Positions 1 through 7,102 of a DNA stretch of 7,102 bases are shown piece by piece (positions within the stretch are counted from its first letter, which is position 1; each line of letters starts with the position of its first letter). Position numbers and translations under genes: made by a program. Under the pieces are notes generated by a model, which worked only from the letters and a program-made list of their open reading frames with translations, ran no database searches and was not told the DNA's origin. The stretch covers positions 1 to 7,102 of the forward strand of contig JAEZAY010000274.1 of assembly GCA_023427575.1 (NCBI GenBank). The letters are read 5' to 3'. This DNA comes from Bacteroidota bacterium. Lineage in GTDB: Bacteria > Bacteroidota > Bacteroidia > Chitinophagales > Chitinophagaceae.

Positions 1-2214
1 GGTTCGGATCCCGATGCCTACCCAACCTTTAAAAACATCTGGGGTGATATCACCAATCCGAATGCCATTCTTACCAACCATAATATTGAAGTGAGCGGTG
101 GTGCTGAAAGAGTTAAGTATTATGCAGCGCTGGGTTATCAGTTCCAGGAAGGGATGTGGCCCGCCACTAATTCACGCCGTTATAACATGACGCTTAACCT
201 GGATGCCCAGGTTACCAAAACAACCAATGTATCTCTGAATCTCAACGGAAGATATCAGAAAGACGAATACCCTGCCGTATCTACAGGCCGGATCTTTGAA
301 CTCATTGGATATCTGCATCCGCTCTACGGTCCGCTCCGTTTCAGCAATGGCATGCCAGGAACCTTTCTTACGGGCAGTCTCTTTAACAGTGGCTACCAGA
401 ACGTAAATAATACAACCATTTATACTCAGCTTTCGATTGAGCAGACAATCCCCTTTATTCCCGGTTTAAAAGCCAGGGGTACGGTTGCCTATGATCCAAA
501 CTATTTCATGAATAAAGTGTGGACCCTGCCCGTACATAAGGCAAGTCTCGACCGGTCTCAAACACCCTATGTCATTAATGATGGAATCTGGGGTCAGACA
601 AAACCCTCGCTTACCCAATCGGTGGATTTCGCTCATCAGCTTACCTACCAGGCCGGTTTTAGTTATGACCGCAGCTTTGGAAAACACAGCGTAAATGTGT
701 TGACTTTATTCGAAGCAAAAAGCAATTCGCTCACAAGCCTGCTTGCCACCAGAAGAAATTTTAACCTGGCCATTGATGAGATTAATATGGGAAGTTCCAG
801 TCAGGCTGATATGAGCACCGGCGGTGCGTCTACTCTTGCCCGTCAGATGGGTCTTGTTTACCGGGTTGCCTATGATTTCGATAAGAAATACCTGTTCGAG
901 GCCAGCGGCCGTTACGATGGCAGCTACTATTTTGCACCCGACAACCGGTTTGGATTTTTCCCCGCTTTTTCTGCCGGATGGCGCATTTCGGAAGAGAACT
1001 TCATGAAAGATCAGTTTAGCTGGTTAGACAATTTAAAGATCAGAGCTTCTTATGGTGAAGTGGGTGCACTGGCCGGAAGTCCGTTTCAGTATATGAACAC
1101 CTACAGCGTTCTGGGAACAAATTATGTGCTGGGCGGAAACGCGGTACAGGGGATAACAGCCCGTGCCGAACCAAATCCAAACATTACCTGGGAGCGGGCA
1201 AAGAAAACCGATATCGGTCTTGAAATGAACTTATGGAAAGGCCTCTTCAATTTTGAAATAGATTATTTCCATGAAAAACGCTCCAATATGCTGGTGAATC
1301 CCGATGTAATCGTTCCATCGGAATATGGCATCGGGCTTAGCCAGGTAAATGCGGGCATTATGGAAAACCGTGGTTTTGACTTCACTGCAAGCTCCAGCTA
1401 CAGTTTTTCAAAAGACCTGCAGGTTTCACTGGGCGCAACCATGACCTATGCAAAAAACAAACTGATCCAGATTTTTGAAGGACCTACCACCTTTAATAAT
1501 CCCAATCGCCGCATTACCGGCCGGCCACTGGGCACCCAGTTTGGTTATGAAGCGCTGGGTTATTTCCAGGCCAGCGATTTTGAATCGAATGGGGGTTTGA
1601 AAACAGGGATTGCCACCCAGCCCTGGGGTCCTGTTCAGCCCGGTGATATCCGTTATAAGGACATGAACGGCGATGGCAAGATCAACGACGATGATCTTAC
1701 AAAAATCGGAGAACCGGTAGCGGCTCCACGCATTATCTATGGTTTTTCTCCTTCCATCCAATACAAGGGTTTCGGACTTGACCTTCTGTTCCAGGGTGCC
1801 GCTAAAACAAGCTGGTATTATCATGGTTCATCGGTTATGCCTTTCTGGGAAACCATGTTGCCGTACAAACAGAACTTTGATTACTGGACGCCGCAAAATC
1901 CGAATGCAAGATTCCCCCGGCTTACTTCCGCTCCAACAGTTAACAATTCACAAACCTCCTCTTTCTGGGTGGGCGATGCCAGTTACCTGCGTTTAAAAAG
2001 CGCCACTTTATCGTACTCCATACCAACAGCATTTATGCAGCGGGTAGGGGTGCAGGGCGCAAGGGTTTTTGTTTCGGGACAGAATATTTTAACCTGGACC
2101 AACCTGATCAATTACGATCCTGAAATTGGCCCGAATAACTCCTGGATACCAAACGGCAGCTGGGGTTATCCAAATCAAAAAGCCATTTCTGTCGGAGCAA
2201 ATCTCACCTTTTAA
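1..2214 (+). CDS. SusC/RagA-type TonB-linked outer-membrane receptor, 5' partial
   Basis: This is the C-terminal 737 residues of a SusC-family transporter, which imports oligosaccharides across the outer membrane using TonB energy and a SusD lid. The frame is open from base 1. The GTG at 91 is an internal valine codon, not a start, because it falls inside the conserved VSGGAERVKYYAALGY block (from residue 31) that marks the beginning of the barrel in this family. Other family marks are GWRISEENF near residue 326, NPNITWE near 392, an Asp-rich calcium-loop-like segment DMNGDGKINDDD at 554-565, the late block SYLRLKSATLSYSIP, and the terminal aromatic residue of ANLTF, as expected for an outer-membrane beta-barrel. 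Full-length relatives are about 1000 residues, so the signal peptide, carboxypeptidase-like domain, TonB box and plug (roughly 300 residues) lie upstream of the window. It ends in TAA, 21 bases before the susD-like gene, so the two are surely co-transcribed. The transported glycan cannot be inferred. Confidence 0.96.
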   Translation, partial: GSDPDAYPTFKNIWGDITNPNAILTNHNIEVSGGAERVKYYAALGYQFQEGMWPATNSRRYNMTLNLDAQVTKTTNVSLNLNGRYQKDEYPAVSTGRIFELIGYLHPLYGPLRFSNGMPGTFLTGSLFNSGYQNVNNTTIYTQLSIEQTIPFIPGLKARGTVAYDPNYFMNKVWTLPVHKASLDRSQTPYVINDGIWGQTKPSLTQSVDFAHQLTYQAGFSYDRSFGKHSVNVLTLFEAKSNSLTSLLATRRNFNLAIDEINMGSSSQADMSTGGASTLARQMGLVYRVAYDFDKKYLFEASGRYDGSYYFAPDNRFGFFPAFSAGWRISEENFMKDQFSWLDNLKIRASYGEVGALAGSPFQYMNTYSVLGTNYVLGGNAVQGITARAEPNPNITWERAKKTDIGLEMNLWKGLFNFEIDYFHEKRSNMLVNPDVIVPSEYGIGLSQVNAGIMENRGFDFTASSSYSFSKDLQVSLGATMTYAKNKLIQIFEGPTTFNNPNRRITGRPLGTQFGYEALGYFQASDFESNGGLKTGIATQPWGPVQPGDIRYKDMNGDGKINDDDLTKIGEPVAAPRIIYGFSPSIQYKGFGLDLLFQGAAKTSWYYHGSSVMPFWETMLPYKQNFDYWTPQNPNARFPRLTSAPTVNNSQTSSFWVGDASYLRLKSATLSYSIPTAFMQRVGVQGARVFVSGQNILTWTNLINYDPEIGPNNSWIPNGSWGYPNQKAISVGANLTF

Positions 2215-2235
2215 TTACCGCTTAAATAACTGGTC

Positions 2236-3882
2236 ATGAACAATAGAACATATTTAAAATACACTGCAAATGCGATGGTGGTCCTGGCACTGGTATTCGC
2301 ATTCGCTTCCTGCAAAAAGTTTCTGGAAGTTACTCCCAAAGATCAGGTAACCGATGCAACGCTATGGTCGAGTACTGATAATGCCGGACTGTTTCTGAAT
2401 AATATTTACGCCTCCATACCAACCATGGATACGGGCGATCCGCTGGATAATTATTCCGATAATTCCCTGAACGGTCAGGCAGGAAGAGTTAGTACGAATA
2501 TTTATGGTCCTGGTATTTATACTGCAAGCAACGGCCCCAGCTTTTGGGGTCAGTACACCAATATCCGCAAGTGTAATCTATTCATTGAAAACGTAACAGC
2601 ATCGGCATTGCCGGAAGCCTGGAAAAAACAGGCACTGGCAGAAGCCCGTTTTCTACGCGCTTATTTTTATTCAAGGTTATGGCAGTTTCACGGCGGTGTT
2701 CCGCTGATCACTGAAGTGCTGAATCAGAATGAAGAAGGGGATGGAATTTTCCGGCCCAGAGCCAGTTCAGAGGAGACATTCAATTTCCTTGAAACCGAAC
2801 TAACCCAAATTGAAATGGATCTTCCGGTGGATGCCCAAACGGGCAGGGCTACCCGCGGCGCTGCGCTCACCTTACTGGGATCGCTCCAGCTGTACAATGC
2901 AAGCCCACTTCAGAATCCAACGAACGATAAAACCAAATGGGCAAAAGCGGCGGCTACTTTTAAAAAGGTAATGGATCTGAATAAATACAGTTTATTCCCG
3001 GATTACAATACCATGTTTTTTGAAGCCAACAATAACAACGTGGAAGTGATCTTTGCCCGCCAACATCTGGGAGGCACCAACCTGGCCAATTTCAGGGATG
3101 GCCATACCGGTCCGCGTTTTGTGCGTGGATCACTCACCGGCTGGGGTCATCAAAATCCCACTCAGGATGTGGTAGATGAATATTCAATGGCCAATGGTTT
3201 ACCGATCACTGATCCCGCTTCCGGTTATGATCCGCAAAATCCTTATGCCAATCGCGAAAAAAGATTTTACCAGTCGATTGTTTACGATGGATCCGAATGG
3301 CTGGGCGATATCTTCGTAATGAAACAGGGCGTGGGCAGTTTGAATGCCACCGACCTTAACAACAGCAGCATCTCCACCCGTACCGGTTATTATCTGCGGA
3401 AGGGAATCAATCCGCAATATGCCAGCGCCATGAACAATGGCAACAGCGCTAACTGGATCCTGTTCCGCTATGCCGAAGTATTGTTAAGTTATGCGGAAGC
3501 GCAAAATGAAGCCTCTGGTCCGGATGCTTCGGTTGAAGATGCCGTAAATGCCGTTCGCAACCGCTCTGATTTGCCTGATTTACCCGATGGATTAACACAG
3601 GCTCAAATGCGTGTGGCTATTCATCGCGAAAGAAGAGTTGAGCTGGCCTTTGAAGACAAGCGTCTGCTGGATCTGTTCAGGCTTCGCCTCGCGGAACAGA
3701 AGTTAAACGGTACCGTGCATGCCATCAAAATTGAAATGGTAGGCAATAAATGGGTATATACCACTGTTCCGGCCGGCGGTGGAAACAAGAGCTTTGATCC
3801 GAATAAAAACTACGTATGGCCAATACCTCAGTCGGCCATCGATAAAAATCCCCAGCTTACTCAAAATCCCGGTTACCAATAA
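2236..3882 (+). CDS. SusD/RagB-family nutrient-binding outer-membrane lipoprotein
   Basis: This complete 548-residue protein is a surface glycan-binding lipoprotein that closes over the SusC barrel. The ATG start gives a short basic N-terminus, a hydrophobic stretch and a lipobox ending FAS-C at Cys26, so it should be lipidated by signal peptidase II. Right after the cysteine comes KKFLEVTPKDQ, the usual SusD opening. The TPR-like helical region includes ALAEARFLRAYFYSRLWQ (about 134-151), with the family's R-x-x-R-A-Y/F pattern. Typical C-terminal blocks follow: ILFRYAEVLLSYAEAQNEA (408-426), HRERRVELAFEDKRLLDL (463-480), and the ending WPIPQSAIDKNPQLTQNPGY, which is close to the family consensus. 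The length is normal and there is no frameshift. It lies 21 bases after the SusC gene, with an A/T-rich leader (TAAATAAC) rather than a clear Shine-Dalgarno site, as is common in Bacteroidota. The family is certain; the ligand is unknown. Confidence 0.97.
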   Translation: MNNRTYLKYTANAMVVLALVFAFASCKKFLEVTPKDQVTDATLWSSTDNAGLFLNNIYASIPTMDTGDPLDNYSDNSLNGQAGRVSTNIYGPGIYTASNGPSFWGQYTNIRKCNLFIENVTASALPEAWKKQALAEARFLRAYFYSRLWQFHGGVPLITEVLNQNEEGDGIFRPRASSEETFNFLETELTQIEMDLPVDAQTGRATRGAALTLLGSLQLYNASPLQNPTNDKTKWAKAAATFKKVMDLNKYSLFPDYNTMFFEANNNNVEVIFARQHLGGTNLANFRDGHTGPRFVRGSLTGWGHQNPTQDVVDEYSMANGLPITDPASGYDPQNPYANREKRFYQSIVYDGSEWLGDIFVMKQGVGSLNATDLNNSSISTRTGYYLRKGINPQYASAMNNGNSANWILFRYAEVLLSYAEAQNEASGPDASVEDAVNAVRNRSDLPDLPDGLTQAQMRVAIHRERRVELAFEDKRLLDLFRLRLAEQKLNGTVHAIKIEMVGNKWVYTTVPAGGGNKSFDPNKNYVWPIPQSAIDKNPQLTQNPGYQ

Positions 3883-3915
3883 AGCGTGAATTGGAACGGA
3901 TTGAAAATCTTCCGG

Positions 3916-3944
3916 CAGATCCGGTCCTTCGGGACCGGTATCTG
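3916..3944 (+). other. Strong TTCG-loop hairpin between susD and the next gene
   Basis: An inverted repeat sits 33 bases after the susD stop. Seven perfect pairs, CCGGTCC (3921-3927) with GGACCGG (3932-3938), close a TTCG loop on a C-G pair, which as RNA is an exceptionally stable tetraloop. The stem extends by five more pairs (CAGAT 3916-3920 with ATCTG 3940-3944) if the T at 3939 is bulged. No T-run follows on either strand, so it does not look like a standard intrinsic terminator. It could be a partial terminator or attenuator, or a 3' block that protects the susCD message from exonucleases and keeps its level above that of the downstream enzyme genes. The hairpin is visible in the sequence; the function is inferred. 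Confidence 0.7.
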
Positions 3945-3967
3945 GCTGGATAAAAAATGAATTGATC

Positions 3968-6796
3968 ATGAGACGACCCATAAAAACAATGAAGACAAAT
4001 GGAATTTTGGGAATCTGGATGGCATTCCTGATTCCGGGAATGCAGGGTTTGTATGCTCAGGGAACAAATCCTTCGGAGTTGAATCTTAAAATTTCATTTG
4101 GTCATTCATCTAAACAAAAAACCGAACGGTTTGTACAGTTGAAGCCTGCCAGCTCTACCATCCGGCTTTCGGAGATCAGAGGCGTTAAAACGGAAGGCAA
4201 TGATCAGGTAGGCGAAATCAGCAAACTGGTTTGTGGTTCCGGCGATGTGGATGAACTTTCTACCCGGGTATCATGGACGCAGCCAGAAGCCGCTTCCCTG
4301 AAAAAAGCTGAACATCACGATGGTTATTCGGTGAAAGGGGACGGGATGTGGGGTTATCTGATGGAAAACGGCAATCCCGGTCAGGCTGCGCGTTTAATGC
4401 AGGATCAATGGCATCAGCCCGATGCTCCTGCTTTTACCGTTCAGCTTAACGAAGAAGGAACGGAAGGATTTTCAGTGGCACTGGCCAATCTGCTTCAGCA
4501 CGGATCCATGTGGTTGCCCGAGCACGATGTGTTTATTACAATTGATGGAAAGGGCGCTGGTTTCAAAAAACATCTTGCTTCTTTAAAGGGTCAGCGTACC
4601 GTTAATCTGGTCCAAAAATCACCCGATGCCTCTTTTGAACAGTTCAGAAAACGCTGGGCGGATTTTGGCAACCCGAATGATTGGGATGTTTCCTGGGAAA
4701 CGAAATACATGGGTACAAAAGGTCATCTAACCGTAACGGCGGCAAAGCATGGTTCAATTTATAAATATGCGGTAGACCGCTTCGCGAATGTTCGTCCCGA
4801 TTTTGCTTCCCCTCATCGTTTCCGCCTCGACCTGGTGCTTGACAATCGCCAGTGGAAAGGACAGCGGATCGAAAATGGGCTGCCAATCGTCATTACAAAC
4901 CTGAACAGCAACAATCATCAGTTCGAAGTGGAACAATTCGTTTCCATACTTGGTGATACTTCCACTGCGGTGCGCGGATATGTTCCCAGCCTGATGTTCA
5001 GCAAAATTAAAGTAAGCGGTAAAGGGGCCGTTAACTTTGGAATTCGCTTTAACAATGAAAGGGCTGACAGAAATCTTATCGCATCCGAAAAAAATGGCGT
5101 TTGGACAATCACGGATAACTATTCCGGCGAAACCCTGCTTGCTATTGAAGCCAAAGGATTCAGATTAAATCCCGACCTGAATGGAAAAGTGGAAAAAGGA
5201 CAGCAGATCAGTTTTAACATCAGCGGTGATTTGAAAGAGAATGAAGAAAAAAATCTTATCGTTAAGCTTCCTTCGCCGGCTATATCAGGAGCAGCACTGG
5301 CAACTCTAAACAAGGAACAATACCAGTCTGCCATGGAAATAACAGATAATTATTGGGAGAAATGGATCGCAGGCGGAGCGCATTTCTCCGTTCCGGAAAA
5401 AAGGGTGAATGATCTGTATCGGGCCAGCCTCTGGCATTCGCTTATCCTTCCCCGTCATACTATCAACGATAATTCAAAAGAGCATATGGATCTTCCGTAT
5501 GCAAATACGGCCTATGGTCAGAAGAACTCCGACTGGCCCATTAACCAGGCGGTTTATGTAGACTATATGATCTATGGGCTTCGCGGTTATGATAAAGTGG
5601 CAACCGAAGAGCTGAAGGCCATGTATCAAAGTCAGTTGAAACCCGATGGCCGGGTTAGCGGTTTTGCAAACTGGGGTGTATATTCTCCCGGTCACCTGTA
5701 TACGATCGCGCAAAACTATCTGCTTTCGGCTAACAAAGAAAGCTTTGAACTTCTTTTACCGGAATCATTAAAAACACTTGATTTTTTACTGGCACAAATT
5801 GCCCGTTCCGATTCGCAAACCAACCGCTCCGGGCTGATCCTCGGCGCCCTGAACGATCTTACCCATGCCGAGCGCGAATGGGCTTTTACGCAGGCATATT
5901 ATGTTGCCGGCCTTGAGTTGTTTGGAACAGCCCTGAAAAAACATGGCCATCCGCGGGCATCTGAAACCCTTGCGGTGGCTGCTAAAATGAAGCAGGATGT
6001 TGTAAGAGCCTTTGCCAGCGCCAGCGTAAAATCGGCAGTGGTGCAGGTAGGGGATGGAACCTGGGTAAACTATGTGCCTACCGATGCGATGACACCAAGG
6101 CGAATGATGGAACAATGGTATCCAACCGATGTGGATTGTGGTCCCCTGCATTTGACCCGCCTCGGGGTTTTTGATCCGAATGGCTGGATGACAACAGCCA
6201 TGCTGCACGATCATGAAGACAATTTGTTTTTAAATAATGATGGGGCGGCCAACGAGCCGGTGTATGTTCAGCAGGGTAATGCCTATCTGCTGCGCGATGA
6301 TGCTAAAAATACCATCCGTTCATTTTACAGTATGCTGGCCTGCGCCTTTTCGCATGAACAACTTACCTCACTGGAACATCGCTGGGCCTGGGGTCAGTAC
6401 TACGGTCCACCCAGTACGGATGGAGCCTGGTTTGAATTGTATCGCCGGATGCTAATAAATGAAGTCGGAAATGATACGCTCCGGATCGGACAGGCCATTC
6501 CACGCGAATGGTTAAAATCTGGTCAGAAGATCGAAGTGAAAGATGCGCCAACCAATTTCGGTCCTTTATCCCTGCGGTATGAATCGGAGGGCAGCAACCA
6601 GATTAAGGCGGAACTGGATCTCCCGCAGCGAAATCCGCCGGCACAGTTGATAGTTCGATTCCGTCATCCTCAGCAAAAACCCATTCGCGCTGTAACGGTG
6701 AATGGTAAACGCTGGACCGGTTTTGATTTGGCAAAAGAGGAAGTTCGGATACCCAATCCCACTGAAAAAACCTATACGGTTATAGCGGCTTACTGA
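3968..6796 (+). CDS. Exported six-hairpin glycosidase-like protein, family unassigned
   Basis: A 942-residue protein probably exported to the periplasm or beyond. The ATG at 3968 gives basic RRPIKTMK, a hydrophobic core and a likely signal peptidase I site after LYA (residue 30). An in-frame ATG at 3989 gives an equally good signal peptide, and a TTG at 3962 is a weaker alternative. Residues of roughly 30-460 read as beta-rich. Roughly 465-840 are helical and rich in Trp, His and acidic residues, like an (alpha/alpha)6 toroid: VNDLYRASLWHSLILPRH (480-497), NSDWPINQAVYVDY (520-533), GFANWGVYSPGHLY (565-578), NDLTHAEREW (629-638), DVDCGPLHL (721-729), HDHEDNLF (747-754), NEPVY (762-766), EHRWAWGQYYGPPSTDGAW (803-821). 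The last 100 residues look like a small beta domain (VRFRHPQQ, VTVNGKRW). This layout matches six-hairpin glycosidases, and the place after susCD supports a role in glycan breakdown. I cannot name a GH family or be sure of the catalytic acids; a lyase or a non-catalytic relative remains possible. Confidence 0.75.
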   Translation: MRRPIKTMKTNGILGIWMAFLIPGMQGLYAQGTNPSELNLKISFGHSSKQKTERFVQLKPASSTIRLSEIRGVKTEGNDQVGEISKLVCGSGDVDELSTRVSWTQPEAASLKKAEHHDGYSVKGDGMWGYLMENGNPGQAARLMQDQWHQPDAPAFTVQLNEEGTEGFSVALANLLQHGSMWLPEHDVFITIDGKGAGFKKHLASLKGQRTVNLVQKSPDASFEQFRKRWADFGNPNDWDVSWETKYMGTKGHLTVTAAKHGSIYKYAVDRFANVRPDFASPHRFRLDLVLDNRQWKGQRIENGLPIVITNLNSNNHQFEVEQFVSILGDTSTAVRGYVPSLMFSKIKVSGKGAVNFGIRFNNERADRNLIASEKNGVWTITDNYSGETLLAIEAKGFRLNPDLNGKVEKGQQISFNISGDLKENEEKNLIVKLPSPAISGAALATLNKEQYQSAMEITDNYWEKWIAGGAHFSVPEKRVNDLYRASLWHSLILPRHTINDNSKEHMDLPYANTAYGQKNSDWPINQAVYVDYMIYGLRGYDKVATEELKAMYQSQLKPDGRVSGFANWGVYSPGHLYTIAQNYLLSANKESFELLLPESLKTLDFLLAQIARSDSQTNRSGLILGALNDLTHAEREWAFTQAYYVAGLELFGTALKKHGHPRASETLAVAAKMKQDVVRAFASASVKSAVVQVGDGTWVNYVPTDAMTPRRMMEQWYPTDVDCGPLHLTRLGVFDPNGWMTTAMLHDHEDNLFLNNDGAANEPVYVQQGNAYLLRDDAKNTIRSFYSMLACAFSHEQLTSLEHRWAWGQYYGPPSTDGAWFELYRRMLINEVGNDTLRIGQAIPREWLKSGQKIEVKDAPTNFGPLSLRYESEGSNQIKAELDLPQRNPPAQLIVRFRHPQQKPIRAVTVNGKRWTGFDLAKEEVRIPNPTEKTYTVIAAY

Positions 6797-6859
6797 GTAC
6801 AAAAAATTGCAGGAAGGCAGAATTCAAAACGAAATTAATCACCAGTAAAAACGCTTATT

Positions 6860-7102
6860 TTGAGGTTTAAATATATTTTATCGATTTTTCTTTCCATCCT
6901 CTGCGGATTCTCCTTTGCGCAAGAAACGATCGTGAATGTTGATTTTTCAAAGAATCTGGGTCCGATGAAAATGGAACAGATGGCGCTTGGCCAGGGAGGT
7001 TTGTCGGAAGAACCCATGCTGGAAAGCCGAAGAACGGAATTGCGGGCACTGAAGCCCGGCATCATCCGGATTTTTGTGAGTGAATATTACAATGTACTTC
7101 CG
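6860..7102 (+). CDS. Exported GH39-like TIM-barrel glycosidase, 3' partial, TTG start
   Basis: The first 81 residues of a gene that runs off the right edge. The frame opens after a TAA at 6836-6838 and its only credible start is TTG at 6860. The first in-frame ATG (6965) would remove the whole leader. From TTG the product has a short basic N-terminus (MRFK), a hydrophobic stretch and a signal peptidase I site after FSFA (residue 20). The cysteine at 15 is preceded by Leu, so it is not a lipobox. The mature start, VNVDFSKNLGPM, then LGQGGLSEEPML (43-54), RRTELRALKPGIIRIF (57-72) and SEYYNVLP, resembles the first strands of GH39-like barrels, where the substrate pocket opens early. The catalytic glutamates would lie downstream and cannot be checked. 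The gene follows the previous one by 63 bases with no visible promoter or terminator, so it probably belongs to the same operon. The call as an exported protein is firm; the GH39-like call is from memory of the pattern. Confidence 0.72.
   Translation, partial: MRFKYILSIFLSILCGFSFAQETIVNVDFSKNLGPMKMEQMALGQGGLSEEPMLESRRTELRALKPGIIRIFVSEYYNVLP

Noticed and set aside
91..93. GTG as the start of the SusC-like protein
   Set aside because: The frame is open back to base 1 with family-like sequence, and 91 falls within the conserved VSGG block, so the gene is truncated by the window edge.
1660..1695. Asp-rich EF-hand-like loop in the SusC protein as a possible novel insertion
   Set aside because: A DxNGDGxI-type loop at this place is a normal feature of SusC-family barrels and is not specific to this locus.
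1426..1824. Antisense open frame of 132 codons inside the SusC gene
   Set aside because: It lies wholly opposite a strongly conserved SusC barrel region. Its product has low-complexity shadow character, with no recognisable domain and no leader of its own.
3957..3962. ATG at 3957 as a start for the glycosidase-like gene
   Set aside because: It is in a different frame and meets a TGA after two codons.
5786..6214. Antisense open frame of 142 codons inside the glycosidase-like gene
   Set aside because: The product is rich in His, Cys and Ile in the way typical of a reversed coding strand. It has no domain, and the sense frame is clearly the real gene.
6856..6862. TATTTTG resembling a Bacteroidota -7 promoter box (TAnnTTTG)
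   Set aside because: It is one base short of the consensus, overlaps the TTG start codon and has no -33 TTTG partner at the right distance.
6835..7065. Antisense frames covering the right-hand end
   Set aside because: The + strand frame from TTG 6860 has a signal peptide and glycosidase-like motifs, while the antisense products have neither.

Overview
The window looks like part of a polysaccharide utilisation locus (PUL) from a member of the Bacteroidota. The main evidence is a SusC-type TonB-dependent receptor followed directly by a SusD/RagB lipoprotein, a pair characteristic of this phylum. The leaders rely on A-rich stretches rather than clear Shine-Dalgarno sites, and base composition is moderate. 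The style of the proteins suggests an environmental lineage such as Chitinophagaceae or Sphingobacteriales, but that placement is an impression and was not tested.

All genes read on the + strand. Bases 1-2214 hold the C-terminal three quarters of the SusC receptor; its 5' end lies outside the window. After 21 bases comes a complete SusD-like lipoprotein (2236-3882). An 85-base gap follows, holding a strong hairpin with a TTCG loop. Next is a 942-residue exported protein (3968-6796) that looks like an (alpha/alpha)6 'six-hairpin' glycosidase whose family I cannot name. After 63 bases, at 6860, a second exported protein begins with a TTG codon and runs off the right edge. Its first 81 residues resemble the start of a GH39-like TIM-barrel glycosidase.

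The likely division of labour is as follows. The SusCD pair captures an oligosaccharide at the cell surface and imports it across the outer membrane, powered by TonB. The two exported enzymes then cut it in the periplasm or at the surface. The substrate cannot be read from this window, and no regulator (SusR-like, hybrid two-component or ECF sigma/anti-sigma pair) is visible here.

No tRNA, rRNA, CRISPR array, insertion sequence or integrase is seen. Coding density is high and no gap between genes exceeds 100 bases. The points most worth a second look are the unassigned glycosidase-like protein and the hairpin separating susD from it.
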